A stretch of DNA of 64,000 nucleotides, from the NCBI RefSeq assembly GCF_009905255.1, contig NZ_CP047602.1, positions 1,661,501 to 1,725,500 of the forward strand. The letters run 5' to 3'. The translations under genes were made by a program, and so were the position numbers. The notes under the pieces are model-generated. The model was not told the origin of the DNA. It did not search any database and worked only from the letters and a program-made list of their open reading frames with translations. The stretch's first letter is position 1; the number at the start of each line of letters is the position of its first letter. This DNA comes from Thermoanaerobacterium aotearoense (GTDB taxonomy: Bacteria; Bacillota; Thermoanaerobacteria; Thermoanaerobacterales; Thermoanaerobacteraceae). Below are positions 18,446-27,696 of this stretch, one piece after another.

Positions 18446-19018
18446 TTATGCACTTGGCGTTATCCTTTTTAGTATCTCCGTTATCTGTTTAGTAAATTCA
18501 GACAATGGTCTTCCGGCTGCTATTCCTTTTGCGATATTGTTTATCCTCGTATATAGATCGGGATCAGATGTTACAGATACATTCTTTATCCCTTTATCAG
18601 TATCTCTCACTGTCTTCTCTACTTTTTTCTTAACCTGCGTCTCATGAGTGCCTTGGACACTGGCCTTCATGTCAATACCTACGATAGCAGTGTTTCCAGA
18701 TATAACTACAGTAGCCTTGTTTACTTCAGGAAGTTTTGCCACATTGCTGGCTATTTTTGCTGCTCTCACACTTTGCGGAACCGGCTTTTTCGCTGGAGTC
18801 GGTGTAGTAGGTGCAGGTGTTGTTGGAGTTGGTGTCGTTGGCACTCTTGACGGTGCAGGAGTAGTCATGCCTGGTGACGGAGCTGGTGTCGTCCTAGGTG
18901 TCGTAGGAGTATATCTTGTTGGCAATGGCTTTTTAGATGCCTTGCAACCCGTCAAAGATATAGACAATGCCATTATCAATGCTAAAAGTATTAAAAAAAT
19001 TTTTTTGCTATTTTTCAA
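18446..19018 (-). CDS. YhcN/YlaJ family sporulation lipoprotein
   Basis: About 190 residues. Signal peptide with lipobox LTGC, then a low-complexity Pro/Thr linker (roughly residues 35-80), then the YhcN/YlaJ domain (AAKIASNVAKLPEVNKATVV; VKKKVEKTVRDTDKGIKNV). Family members are membrane or spore-envelope lipoproteins linked to sporulation and germination; the molecular role is unknown. A TTG start at 19018 is chosen for SD GGAGGTG. Confidence 0.85.
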   Translation of the reverse strand: MKNSKKIFLILLALIMALSISLTGCKASKKPLPTRYTPTTPRTTPAPSPGMTTPAPSRVPTTPTPTTPAPTTPTPAKKPVPQSVRAAKIASNVAKLPEVNKATVVISGNTAIVGIDMKASVQGTHETQVKKKVEKTVRDTDKGIKNVSVTSDPDLYTRINNIAKGIAAGRPLSEFTKQITEILKRITPSA

Positions 19019-19101
19019 TTCAAACACCTCCAATCAATATTTTGCTCAGATGAAGTCAATTTATTACAATATCCAATGTAAATTCTATCCAATATCTTGG
19101 T

Positions 19102-19130
19102 TTGAAGTTTTATGTTTTTTCATATATAAT
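19102..19130 (+). promoter_or_regulatory. Sigma-A promoter of ychF
   Basis: TTGAAG (19102-19107), 17-bp spacer, TATAAT (19125-19130), about 50 bp before the ychF SD. Confidence 0.75.
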
Positions 19131-19187
19131 TCTATTTGATGCATTTAGAAAAAATTTTTCTTGATTTTGAAAAGCGGAGGAATACAA

Positions 19188-20279
19188 ATGGAAATAGGAA
19201 TAGTTGGTCTACCTAATGTTGGAAAAAGCACAATTTTCAATGCGATAACACAAGCAGGCGCCGAATGTGCAAATTATCCTTTTTGTACGATAGAACCTAA
19301 TGTTGGAATTGTATCTGTACCCGACAAAAGGCTTAATGAACTGGCAAAAATCGTGAATCCTCAAAAGATAATACCTGCCACGATAAAATTTGTCGATATA
19401 GCGGGATTAGTAAAGGGCGCCAGTAAAGGCGAAGGGTTAGGCAATAAATTTTTATCGCACATAAGAGAAGTCGATGCAATATTAAATGTCGTCAGATGCT
19501 TTGATGACAGCAACATAACTCACGTTGAAGGCAGCATTGATCCAATAAGAGACATTGAAATAATAACATTGGAGCTCATACTGGCTGATTTGGAAGTTGT
19601 CGAAAAGAGAATTGCAAAGACTTCCAAATATGCTAAAAACGATAAAACTGCTGCATTCGAATTGAATGTGCTGGAAAGAATCAAAAAGACATTAGATGAT
19701 GGCAAGCCTATACGCACAATGGACTTTGATGATGAGGAATTATCCTTTGTAAATCAACTTATGCTCCTTACTTCAAAGCCTGTTATGTATGCAGCAAATA
19801 TATCAGAAGACGATCTTATATCTAAAAACGAAAATGAGTATGTTAAAAAACTTAAAGAGTTTGCAAAAAATGAGAAATCTGATGTTATTGTAATATCAGC
19901 AAAAATAGAAGAAGAACTTTCGTCACTTCCAGATGAAGAAAAATATGAATTGCTTTCTGAATACGGCTTAGAAGAACCCGGATTAAACAATATAATTCGT
20001 CATGGATATTCTCTTTTAGGGCTTATTACATTTTTTACAGCAGGGCCAAAAGAGGTCAGAGCCTGGACTATTAAGCAAGGTACGAAGGCGCCACAAGCTG
20101 CCGGCAAAATACACTCAGATTTTGAAAAGGGCTTTATACGTGCCGAAGTAATATCGTATAAAGATTACGTCGAATCAGGTGGAGAAACTCCAGCAAAAGA
20201 GAAGGGATTGATGAGATTAGAAGGAAAAGATTATGTCGTAGAAGATGGAGATATAATAGTATTTAGATTTAACGTATAA
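19188..20279 (+). CDS. ychF: Redox-regulated ATPase/GTPase YchF (OLA1 family)
   Basis: Obg-related P-loop NTPase with ATPase preference; binds ribosomes and affects stress responses. 363 residues. G1 [10 protein letters not shown]3 [17 protein letters not shown], NxxE-type G4 (NISEDD) and a C-terminal TGS domain ([25 protein letters not shown] split motifs). ATG 19188 with SD GGAGGAA chosen over the longer frame. It stands alone between promoter and terminator. Confidence 0.95.
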   Translation: MEIGIVGLPNVGKSTIFNAITQAGAECANYPFCTIEPNVGIVSVPDKRLNELAKIVNPQKIIPATIKFVDIAGLVKGASKGEGLGNKFLSHIREVDAILNVVRCFDDSNITHVEGSIDPIRDIEIITLELILADLEVVEKRIAKTSKYAKNDKTAAFELNVLERIKKTLDDGKPIRTMDFDDEELSFVNQLMLLTSKPVMYAANISEDDLISKNENEYVKKLKEFAKNEKSDVIVISAKIEEELSSLPDEEKYELLSEYGLEEPGLNNIIRHGYSLLGLITFFTAGPKEVRAWTIKQGTKAPQAAGKIHSDFEKGFIRAEVISYKDYVESGGETPAKEKGLMRLEGKDYVVEDGDIIVFRFNV

Positions 20280-20280
20280 A

Positions 20281-20310
20281 ATCCCATAGATTAATATCTA
20301 TGGGATTTTT
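20281..20310. terminator. Bidirectional terminator between ychF and thiI
   Basis: Perfect 11-bp stem ATCCCATAGAT / ATCTATGGGAT with a TAAT loop, T-run on the plus strand and TTTTAT on the minus strand. Serves the convergent genes. Confidence 0.88.
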
Positions 20311-21455
20311 CAGCTTTTAACTTTTATCTCATCTATTTCAAGACTGCTGATGAATTGCTCATAATCTAATTCTTTCTCACCTTTAATGACATCATCTAAA
20401 TCCGGCTTTATAATAGGATGTTTCGGAACGAATATGGTGCAGCAGTCTTCATACGGCCTTATAGATATATCGTACGTCCCGATTTTTTTAGAAATTTCAA
20501 CAATTTCGCTTTTATCCATTCCAATAAGTGGTCTAAACACTGGCATGTGTGTCACTGCATTTGTGCAGTACAAGCTCTCTATGGTTTGGCTGGCAACTTG
20601 TCCTAAGCTTTCGCCTGTTATAAGCGCTTTTGCTCCGTACTTAAGAGCAATGTTTTCTGCGACTCTCATCATCATCCTTCTCATTATAATAGTAGTCAAT
20701 TTTGGAGGACACTTGTCGTATATGGCCAGTTGAAAATCTGTAAAATTCACCACATGCAAATATATATCTTGCCCATACTCTGAAAGTTTTTTGCACAAAT
20801 CAATTACTTTGTCCTTTGCACGCTCCTGCGTATAAGGTGGACTGTGAAAATACACAGCTTCTACTTCTACTCCTCTTTTCATCATCATCCATGCTGCAAC
20901 AGGGCTATCAATTCCGCCTGATAATAAAACCACAGCTTTTCCATTGGTACCTATGGGCATTCCTCCGATTCCATCTACCGTATCAGAGTATAAATACGCC
21001 TTCTCCCGTATTTCCACATTCAAAACTACATCAGGGTTGTGCACATCAACATGAACGTCATCGACGTTTTTAAGTATTTCGCCTCCAATCATTCTGCTTA
21101 TTTCGATGCTTTCATAAGGAAATGATTTATTAGGTCTCCTCGTCTCCACTTTAAAGCTCTTACCTGAATGATGTCGCATAACCTCAATTGCTGAATCGCA
21201 TATCGCATTAAGGTCCAATTCCACTTTTTTAGCTATTGTTATCCCAACTATTCCAAATACCTTTCTGAGCCTGTCAATAGCTTCTTTTGCATTATTGCTT
21301 GTTTCTACATATATTCTCCCATGGGTCTTCTCAACTTTGACCCCATCAAAGCTTTTTAAAGCTTCTTTAATGTTTCTAACAAGTTTATTTTCAAAAAAAG
21401 ATCTATTACCGCCTTTTAAAGCTAATTCACCATACTTTATAAGAATAACCTCCAT
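20310..21455 (-). CDS. thiI: tRNA 4-thiouridine synthase ThiI
   Basis: Adenylates and thiolates U8 of tRNA, and in some species supplies sulfur for thiazole synthesis. 381 residues: NFLD-THUMP (residues 1-165), then the PP-loop ATPase domain with VLLSGGIDSPVAAW. The conserved DCCTIFVPKHP segment near 345 carries the Cys seen in the family. No rhodanese domain, so sulfur is likely passed directly from the cysteine desulfurase encoded 2 bp upstream. SD AAGGAGG. Confidence 0.94.
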   Translation of the reverse strand: MEVILIKYGELALKGGNRSFFENKLVRNIKEALKSFDGVKVEKTHGRIYVETSNNAKEAIDRLRKVFGIVGITIAKKVELDLNAICDSAIEVMRHHSGKSFKVETRRPNKSFPYESIEISRMIGGEILKNVDDVHVDVHNPDVVLNVEIREKAYLYSDTVDGIGGMPIGTNGKAVVLLSGGIDSPVAAWMMMKRGVEVEAVYFHSPPYTQERAKDKVIDLCKKLSEYGQDIYLHVVNFTDFQLAIYDKCPPKLTTIIMRRMMMRVAENIALKYGAKALITGESLGQVASQTIESLYCTNAVTHMPVFRPLIGMDKSEIVEISKKIGTYDISIRPYEDCCTIFVPKHPIIKPDLDDVIKGEKELDYEQFISSLEIDEIKVKS

Positions 21456-21457
21456 TT

Positions 21458-22612
21458 TTACCTCCTTTTGTATCTCCTTAAGAAATTCACTTTCTCCTTT
21501 AAAACTTGAATAGCATAATCTATTTCTTCCTCTGTATTAAATACGCTCAGCGAAAACCTAATCGCACCTTCAATGTATTCGTGACTTAGTCCTATAGCCT
21601 TTAATACATGGCTTTCAGTATTTTTATGAGATGAACAAGCAGAACCAGTTGACACATATATGCCCTTTTCTTCCAAAGCGTGAAGCAGCACCTCACCTCT
21701 TACACCTAAAAAGGATATATTTAATATTTGAGGAGCACCGTCGTCGATGTCAGGACCATTTAAGTGAATATCAGGAATCTCACTTTTTATACCATCGTAC
21801 AATCTTTTCTTTAATGCTCTAAGTTTACCCTCGTACTCAATAAAATTGTCCTTCATAAAGCGACATGCCTCACCAAGTCCCACAATACCTGGCATATTTT
21901 CGGTCCCTGACCTTAAATTTGCTTCCTGTCCTCCACCGTACAAAATAGGTTTAATTTTAGTTCCTTTTTTTACGTATAGAGCGCCTATGCCCTTTGGTCC
22001 ATGCATTTTATGTCCGCTTATAGACAAAAGGTCTATGTCAATATTTTTTAAATCGATATTAATTTTTCCTACTGCCTGTACACCATCAACATGAAAATAA
22101 AATTTATCTTTCATCCGTTTTAATTTAGCAATCTCATCTAATGGTTCTATAGTGCCTATCTCATTGTTGGCAGCCATTATAGACATCAAAATCGTCCTGT
22201 CATTTATGGCATTTTTTAGTTCATCTAAGTCTACATATCCATGATTGTCCACATTAAGATAAGTGACATCAAAGCCTTCTTCTTCAAGCTGCTTCATTAC
22301 GTTCAATACAGATGGATGTTCGATTTTGGTGGTTATTAGATGATTGCCATTTCTTTTCATGCTATGCACAATACCACGTATAGCCAAATTATTTGATTCA
22401 GTTCCACCTGATGTGAAAAATACTTCATGTGATTCACACCCTAATAATTTCGCCACATCTTCTCTGGACTTGGACAATATCTTTTCTGCATTATATCCTT
22501 TACGATGTACCGACGATGGATTGCCGTATTCGACTTCCATTGCTTCAACCATTTTTTCAACTACTTCTCTACGAACTTTCGTCGTGGCACTATTGTCAAG
22601 ATATACCTCCAT
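21458..22612 (-). CDS. Cysteine desulfurase (IscS/NifS family), ThiI partner
   Basis: PLP enzyme releasing sulfane sulfur from cysteine. 384 residues. PLP-lysine motif SGHKMHGPKGIGALYV and the mobile active-site Cys in STGSACSSHKNTESH are both present. Placement 2 bp before thiI suggests dedicated supply of sulfur for tRNA thiolation (like NifZ of B. subtilis) rather than general Fe-S assembly. Confidence 0.93.
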   Translation of the reverse strand: MEVYLDNSATTKVRREVVEKMVEAMEVEYGNPSSVHRKGYNAEKILSKSREDVAKLLGCESHEVFFTSGGTESNNLAIRGIVHSMKRNGNHLITTKIEHPSVLNVMKQLEEEGFDVTYLNVDNHGYVDLDELKNAINDRTILMSIMAANNEIGTIEPLDEIAKLKRMKDKFYFHVDGVQAVGKINIDLKNIDIDLLSISGHKMHGPKGIGALYVKKGTKIKPILYGGGQEANLRSGTENMPGIVGLGEACRFMKDNFIEYEGKLRALKKRLYDGIKSEIPDIHLNGPDIDDGAPQILNISFLGVRGEVLLHALEEKGIYVSTGSACSSHKNTESHVLKAIGLSHEYIEGAIRFSLSVFNTEEEIDYAIQVLKEKVNFLRRYKRR

Positions 22613-22649
22613 ACATATCAGTCCTCACATTTTTATGTAATTCAAATAT

Positions 22650-22679
22650 ATTATATGTTAATAAGGATATATATTTCAA
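22650..22679 (-). promoter_or_regulatory. Promoter of the cysteine desulfurase-thiI operon
   Basis: TTGAAA (22679-22674), 18-bp spacer, TATAAT (22655-22650), about 37 bp before the start codon. Confidence 0.65.
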
Positions 22680-22680
22680 C

Positions 22681-22708
22681 AAAAATTTAGGGCCCAATAG
22701 ATGGACCC
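22681..22708 (-). terminator. Probable terminator of the hfs operon
   Basis: GGGTCC and GGGCCC (one wobble pair) flank a 7-nt loop, followed on the minus strand by TAAATTTTT, 17 bp after the hfsD stop. Short but correctly placed. Confidence 0.6.
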
Positions 22709-22724
22709 ATTATTTTTAAAACTC

Positions 22725-24239
22725 CTAAGCTTCTTTAAACGATGTTTCACTTGACTCATCTTCACCGCTGTCAACATGGAAATCAACGTCATCAGTATCA
22801 AATTGGCTGATTCTATCTTTTATGCTTTTATGGTAAGATGAATCGCCAAATTTGTTAACAGCCAATTTTGCCTGATTTACATTGTTATTTATTACGCCTG
22901 CACCGCCTATACATCCTCCGATGCAAGCCATGCCTTCTATAAAATTGTTTGGCAATTTGCCAGCTTTCATTATTTTCAATGTCTTGTTGCATTCATCAAG
23001 CCCATTGCATACTACAGGGTTTACTTCAACATCCGCGCCTATTTCTTTAACGGCTTCAACCACAGCCTCTAAGACGCCTCCAGATCTTGCAAACTTTCTT
23101 CCAAAAAGCGTAGCATCATCCACTTCCACATCTTGCTGTTCTTTCATGTCTATTTTTGCCGCATCCAACACAGCAACCATCTCTTCAAATGTCATGGCAA
23201 AATCCGTTATGCCCTTTACATCATCTCTCATGACTTCCGATTTCTTTGCAGTACATGGACCTATAAATACTGTCACTGCCATAGGATCGTGTTTTTTGAT
23301 GTATTTCGATATAGCTGTCATTGGAGATACAGTTGTCGATATATTTTGCGATAGCTCAGGATAACTTTTCTTTATGTGTGCCACAAATGCAGGACAACAT
23401 GAACTCGTCATGACTTTTATGTCTTTTATTTTATGGCTGAATTCTTTGGCTTCTTCCATAGCTACAAAATCTGCGCCAAGAGCAACTTCAATCACATCAA
23501 CAAATCCAAATTCTTTTAAAGCAGATTTTATCTGTCCTACAGTTACATCCTTAAATTGGGATGCTATGGCTGGCGCTACCAATGCATAAACTTTTTTCCC
23601 GCTCTTAATCGCCCTTATAATGTCTACAATATAAGACTTATCGGTTATGGCTCCGAATGGACATGCCAATGTGCAAGCACCACACGAAGTACATTTTTCG
23701 TAATTTATGGCAGCTTTCAATTCTTCATCCATAGTTATGGCCTTTGCTGAACAAGATCTAATACACGGCCTCAAATTGTCAGAAATAGCATTGTATGGAC
23801 ACGCATCTTTGCACCTGCCACACTCTATGCACTTGTCGTAGTCGATGTTGGCCTTTTTGTTTATTATCGTTATGGCTCCTTTTGGACATACTTCTGTACA
23901 CCTATGAGTAATACACCCTCTACAAGCTTCAGTTACACGATACCTTTTGATAGGACACTCCTCACAGGCAATATCTAAAACTTGAATTATCGGCTCTTCA
24001 CCGTCAACTGCATGTTTCATAGTGCGCTTTAAATTTTTCCCCATTGCGACTTTAGTTCTCTGCTCAATTATAGCCCTTTCCTTATACACGCAACACCTAA
24101 ACCTCGGTTTTGTTCCCGGTATTATCTCGTAAGGTATTTCGTCGTATTCATCTTCAAGCCTATCTTCAAGCGTCAATTTAGCTACGTTGTAAAGCACCTC
24201 GTACTTTAACATCTGAACATCTGTGTTAAACTTAAACAA
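22725..24239 (-). CDS. hfsD: [FeFe]-hydrogenase, catalytic-type (HfsD-like)
   Basis: 504 residues. Cys-rich ferredoxin-like modules at about 92-120 and [4Fe-4S] motifs CxxCxxCxxxCP at 137-147 and 183-193, then the H-cluster domain. L1 is TSSCCPAF (C281 proton-relay, C282 ligand), L2 is GPCTAKKSE (C329), L3 is EGMACIGGCIGG (C439, C443), so all cluster ligands and the proton-transfer Cys are present. The acidic C-terminal tail is unusual. TTG start, SD AAAGGATAG. In T. saccharolyticum the hfs operon was reported as the main hydrogen-producing locus (recalled, not checked). Symbol by gene order. Confidence 0.87.
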   Translation of the reverse strand: MFKFNTDVQMLKYEVLYNVAKLTLEDRLEDEYDEIPYEIIPGTKPRFRCCVYKERAIIEQRTKVAMGKNLKRTMKHAVDGEEPIIQVLDIACEECPIKRYRVTEACRGCITHRCTEVCPKGAITIINKKANIDYDKCIECGRCKDACPYNAISDNLRPCIRSCSAKAITMDEELKAAINYEKCTSCGACTLACPFGAITDKSYIVDIIRAIKSGKKVYALVAPAIASQFKDVTVGQIKSALKEFGFVDVIEVALGADFVAMEEAKEFSHKIKDIKVMTSSCCPAFVAHIKKSYPELSQNISTTVSPMTAISKYIKKHDPMAVTVFIGPCTAKKSEVMRDDVKGITDFAMTFEEMVAVLDAAKIDMKEQQDVEVDDATLFGRKFARSGGVLEAVVEAVKEIGADVEVNPVVCNGLDECNKTLKIMKAGKLPNNFIEGMACIGGCIGGAGVINNNVNQAKLAVNKFGDSSYHKSIKDRISQFDTDDVDFHVDSGEDESSETSFKEA

Positions 24240-24254
24240 GGCAATCTATCCTTT

Positions 24255-25415
24255 CTAAAAATAATTTACTTCCACATTTTTATTTAATCTCTCTAATAAG
24301 CTTATAAGTTCTTCCACAATCCTGACCTTTATTCTAAGATCGGATGGAAAATCAGGATTTTGATGGGCACTGTTTACAGCCTGGCCTACTAAGAAATTTA
24401 CGTCAGTAGCGTAATTTAAGATTTTAAATAATCGAGTTGCAGCATCTTTTTTTGAAAATCTCAGCAAATTTGAGTCTTTATCATTCATGTATTCTTTGAA
24501 AATTTCAACAGTCTTTCTTAAAGTCAATACGCCCTCTGTCACCAGATCAATCCCATCAATATGTGCATAAGGAGGTATATCAGGATCAATATACTCGGTA
24601 GATGTAATCACGTCTTTATTTAAAATCCTGCTTACAATTTTTGCAGCGGTACCACCACATACTACCTTTAAGCCTTCACTTTTCATGAGTTTTTTAACAA
24701 CCCATTCATCCATATTCTTTAAAATCGGCGGTCCTACCATTACCGTAACTTTTTTAGATTCGTTAACTTTTATCACTATTGCAGTTGTATCATCGCCTGG
24801 CCTATTTTTGTACAAATTATTGCAGGTTGTTATAAGTTGTGAACAGATATCTGATGCATCGCTGTAAACTTCCAATACTTTTGATAAATATTGTTTAACA
24901 TTATCCCATTGCCAACCAAGATTTAATATCCCTCCTACGCCTGCATGAATTACTCCATCAGATACAACTATCAGCGCATCATTCAAATCCAATTTGAAGC
25001 TGCTTTCAAAGATTTTCTTATCACCTATTTCAACACATTTTCTATCGACCTTCTTATGCACACCATTCTTAAAATAAAAAACCGATGGATTGTCATATTC
25101 AACTAAATGAGCATTGTCCCCATATATAGAAACAACAGTAAATGTTGAATACGCTATATTTCTTTCTTTGCATATTGGCAATGTCTCAGCCACCGTTTCT
25201 ACAACATCTCTTAGCTCAGAACCCATATCCAACATTTTTGACACTATTCGCGTTGTCAAAGTAGATAGAATATTCGCCTTAACACCGCTGCCAAGGCCAT
25301 CTGCCATAACTGCCATTGCATAATCTTTCTTTCTTATTATTTGAACACTATCTCCACACAGTTCTTCATCGTATTTATTCAATGATGCATGTGCAATATC
25401 GATGTAATGACTCAT
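24255..25415 (-). CDS. hfsC: SpoIIE/PP2C-type serine phosphatase of the hydrogenase operon
   Basis: 386 residues. N-terminal PP2C-like SpoIIE domain (residues 1-225) with metal-binding ADGLGSG, SDGVIHAG and GDDTTAIV. A C-terminal region of about 160 residues has no family I recognise (VGPPILKNMDEWVVKKLMK). It overlaps hfsB by 4 bp. HydDB group C3 hydrogenases are defined as phosphatase-linked, so this probably transmits the output of the PAS-bearing HfsB. Its target is unknown; no anti-anti-sigma gene is seen nearby. Confidence 0.86.
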   Translation of the reverse strand: MSHYIDIAHASLNKYDEELCGDSVQIIRKKDYAMAVMADGLGSGVKANILSTLTTRIVSKMLDMGSELRDVVETVAETLPICKERNIAYSTFTVVSIYGDNAHLVEYDNPSVFYFKNGVHKKVDRKCVEIGDKKIFESSFKLDLNDALIVVSDGVIHAGVGGILNLGWQWDNVKQYLSKVLEVYSDASDICSQLITTCNNLYKNRPGDDTTAIVIKVNESKKVTVMVGPPILKNMDEWVVKKLMKSEGLKVVCGGTAAKIVSRILNKDVITSTEYIDPDIPPYAHIDGIDLVTEGVLTLRKTVEIFKEYMNDKDSNLLRFSKKDAATRLFKILNYATDVNFLVGQAVNSAHQNPDFPSDLRIKVRIVEELISLLERLNKNVEVNYF

Positions 25416-27130
25416 TCATCATCACCTTGATTTAACAGCATATCTTTCATCTTAGTCAGTATCACTTTTGTCTCCGCAGTCGTTTCTCCTAACAAGCTTG
25501 CTATCTCTTGTGCAACCTTCATCTGTCTATCTATCACTTGCTGCGCCAATTGGTAGTTTTCCCTTTTAAGCTTTGAGAAGCTCTCCTTTTGTTTCTCCAT
25601 CTTTGTTATATCTGTAAAAATTCCAATGGCAATTTTATATTCTTCCAAATAGTAGATGCTTTCCAATGCTATGATTCCGTAATTTTTAAACGAAACTTTT
25701 TTATTAAAAATGCTTTTCTTATTTTCAATAACCTCTACAAAATCAGATATATCAAAGATCAACGATAAATCTTCACCTTTAACCATGGCTGAATTTACCA
25801 AAAACATCTTCTCAAACGCTCTATTCATATCTTGAATTTCATACTCATTATTAACTGCAATTATAGCGTTTGGAGTAGAACTTATTATGATATTAGACAG
25901 CGTTTCAGCCCTCCCTCTCATATATGGCAAGCACATATACGGTTCCGCCATTCCGTTAAAGACTGCAATAGCCTTTTCCCTGCAAGTGTCATAGCCACAT
26001 GCACCGCAATTCAATTCGTCTTCTACAGAAAACTTGCCAATCTTCGACAATATCTCTTTTATCTCCATCTCGCTTGGCATTTTCCATCTATCACTTAAAT
26101 CAATAAACTTTCTGCTTAAATCTAAGGAAAAATCGGTAATGCCGCTGAAATCACCGCTAAACCTTTCTTTCATGCGAGAATAGCTTATAACTTCTTCTTT
26201 TCTTTTTGCAATACCACTTTCTAACTTTCCAAATGCAGGGCCATTGATGCAGCCTCCATCACAGGCATTAGCTTCTATCCAATATCCGTGTAGATTGCCA
26301 GCTCTTAAATCATTTAAAATATCTTTCACATTTTCTATCGATGATACAGAGATAAATTTTCTTAAATTTAAATCAACATCCATGCAATCCATGGTTTTGC
26401 CCTCTATTGGATACAATTTAAATCGGCTTTCAGAGTCAACATCTTCTAAATTCTCTTTCGTGCATTCAACACCTATTTTATTTGTATTAAACAAATTCAT
26501 TACTTCTTCAAAAGTCAATACAGCATCTATAGCGCCTTCACAGCTAAAATCGCTCATCTCTGCTTTTTTAGCAAGGCACGGGCCTATAAATACGACTTTC
26601 ACACCTTCACCGTGTATATTTTTTATAGCTCTTCCAACAGCCACCATCGGCGATACAACTGGCACAAGGCATTTTATAAGATCAGGGTAGTATTTTTCAA
26701 CCAAATAATTTACCGATGGACATGAAGTAGTAATCAAATTGTCATATTTCAAATCATTATAATACCTTTCATACTCCTTAGATATAAGCATAGCACCTAC
26801 TGATGTCTCAACTATCATTTCGGCTCCTAAACTTTTTAAAGCCTTTAAAAAGTTCAAAGCACCATCATGTCCAACAAGAGCAGGATATGATGGAGCTACA
26901 GTGAAAGCAACTTTTTCTCCTTTATTTAAAAAAGATTGAACTCTTTCTACGTCTGATCTAACTGTTTTTGCATTCTGAGGACAGATATTTAAGCATCTTC
27001 CGCATGCTATGCACCTGTATTCTATGATTTCAGCCTGTTCATCATTGACTTTTATCGCTTTTACAGGGCAATATCTAATGCATTTATAGCAGTTTCTGCA
27101 ATTGGCTTCTTTGAAATTAATGACACTCAT
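25412..27130 (-). CDS. hfsB: PAS-domain [FeFe]-hydrogenase-like sensor (HfsB-like)
   Basis: 572 residues. Two [4Fe-4S] motifs (C11-C21 and C40-C50 regions), H-cluster domain with L1 TTSCPSV, L2 GPCLAKKAE (C185) and L3 ANACDGGC (C290, C294). A further FeS module CGACGYDTC follows near 375-400, then a PAS domain (about 415-520) and a coiled tail. In L1 the residue before ligand C137 is Ser136 where catalytic enzymes have the proton-relay Cys, consistent with a slow, sensory enzyme (group C type). Overlaps both hfsA and hfsC. Confidence 0.88.
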   Translation of the reverse strand: MSVINFKEANCRNCYKCIRYCPVKAIKVNDEQAEIIEYRCIACGRCLNICPQNAKTVRSDVERVQSFLNKGEKVAFTVAPSYPALVGHDGALNFLKALKSLGAEMIVETSVGAMLISKEYERYYNDLKYDNLITTSCPSVNYLVEKYYPDLIKCLVPVVSPMVAVGRAIKNIHGEGVKVVFIGPCLAKKAEMSDFSCEGAIDAVLTFEEVMNLFNTNKIGVECTKENLEDVDSESRFKLYPIEGKTMDCMDVDLNLRKFISVSSIENVKDILNDLRAGNLHGYWIEANACDGGCINGPAFGKLESGIAKRKEEVISYSRMKERFSGDFSGITDFSLDLSRKFIDLSDRWKMPSEMEIKEILSKIGKFSVEDELNCGACGYDTCREKAIAVFNGMAEPYMCLPYMRGRAETLSNIIISSTPNAIIAVNNEYEIQDMNRAFEKMFLVNSAMVKGEDLSLIFDISDFVEVIENKKSIFNKKVSFKNYGIIALESIYYLEEYKIAIGIFTDITKMEKQKESFSKLKRENYQLAQQVIDRQMKVAQEIASLLGETTAETKVILTKMKDMLLNQGDDE

Positions 27131-27372
27131 TTTAGTTCACCTAAAACATGTTCTTTAAAAAATCTCTCAACGCTATTTGGTTTTATTGATAAACACGCAC
27201 CGCCATCAATTTTTACAGAAACCGCCCTTAAACAATTGCCCATGCAAAAGTCAGCCTTCAACTCCACTTTATCCTCAATACCGTAATTTTTAATCATTTC
27301 TTTTAATTTGTTTATAACATCGTAGGAACCTTTTAAGTGGCATGAACTTCCTACACAAACAGTAATAACCAT
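27127..27372 (-). CDS. hfsA: Thioredoxin-like [2Fe-2S] ferredoxin subunit (HfsA-like)
   Basis: 81 residues from ATG 27372 (SD GGTGAT; the frame extends to 27432 without an SD). The CVGSSCHLKGS and DFCMGNC motifs give the four-Cys pattern of NuoE/HydC-type thioredoxin-fold [2Fe-2S] proteins. First gene of the operon, overlapping hfsB by 4 bp; likely an electron carrier to the hydrogenase modules. Confidence 0.87.
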   Translation of the reverse strand: MVITVCVGSSCHLKGSYDVINKLKEMIKNYGIEDKVELKADFCMGNCLRAVSVKIDGGACLSIKPNSVERFFKEHVLGELK

Positions 27373-27383
27373 AAAAATCACCC

Positions 27384-27396
27384 GTATACTGTATAC
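27384..27396. promoter_or_regulatory. Palindrome at the hfs transcription start
   Basis: GTATACTGTATAC, a 13-bp perfect dyad around a central T, lies between the predicted -10 element and the hfsA SD, where a repressor would block initiation. The half-sites resemble GTATAC-type GntR operators, but no GntR gene is adjacent. Could also be an alternative -10 element. Confidence 0.5.
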
Positions 27397-27400
27397 AATT

Positions 27401-27429
27401 ATTTTATTACATAAAAGAAAGTGTGTAAA
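27401..27429 (-). promoter_or_regulatory. Sigma-A promoter of hfsABCD
   Basis: TTTACA (27429-27424), 17-bp spacer, TAAAAT (27406-27401). The Rex-like site adjoins its upstream edge. Confidence 0.65.
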
Positions 27430-27432
27430 CAA

Positions 27433-27450
27433 TAGTTAATTTATTAACAA
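27433..27450. promoter_or_regulatory. Rex (redox-sensing repressor) binding site
   Basis: Minus strand TTGTTAATAAATTAACTA matches the Rex consensus TTGTTAANNNNTTAACAA at 13 of 14 defined bases. It adjoins the -35 element of hfsABCD, so NADH/NAD+ ratio probably controls the hydrogenase operon. Rex itself is not encoded in the window. Confidence 0.7.
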
Positions 27451-27473
27451 TTAACGTTAAAAAAATTAAAAAA

Positions 27474-27674
27474 TTAGTCTTCCTCCCTTGATTCTTCAAT
27501 CAACTTTTTTAATTTTCGTCCTCTTTCATTGACATCCAATGAAATATCTATGGCATCTTCTTCAGCAATATTGCTGGGAAGATATTTTGTTGGAATGTTT
27601 ATCTTCCTATCGTCATCAAGGACAATTACAGCCACATCATCTTCTATTTTTTCTACAATGCCATGTATTCTCAC
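27474..27674 (-). CDS. DUF3006 domain protein
   Basis: 66 residues from GTG 27674 (SD GAAGGTG, spacer TTTTAC): VRIHGIVEKIEDDVAVIVLDD and a charged tail. This small beta-rich family is common in Firmicutes and has no known function. The longer frame to 27767 crosses a good promoter and lacks an SD, so it is rejected. Confidence 0.75.
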   Translation of the reverse strand: MRIHGIVEKIEDDVAVIVLDDDRKINIPTKYLPSNIAEEDAIDISLDVNERGRKLKKLIEESREED

Positions 27675-27696
27675 GTAAAACACCTTCTTTTTATTA

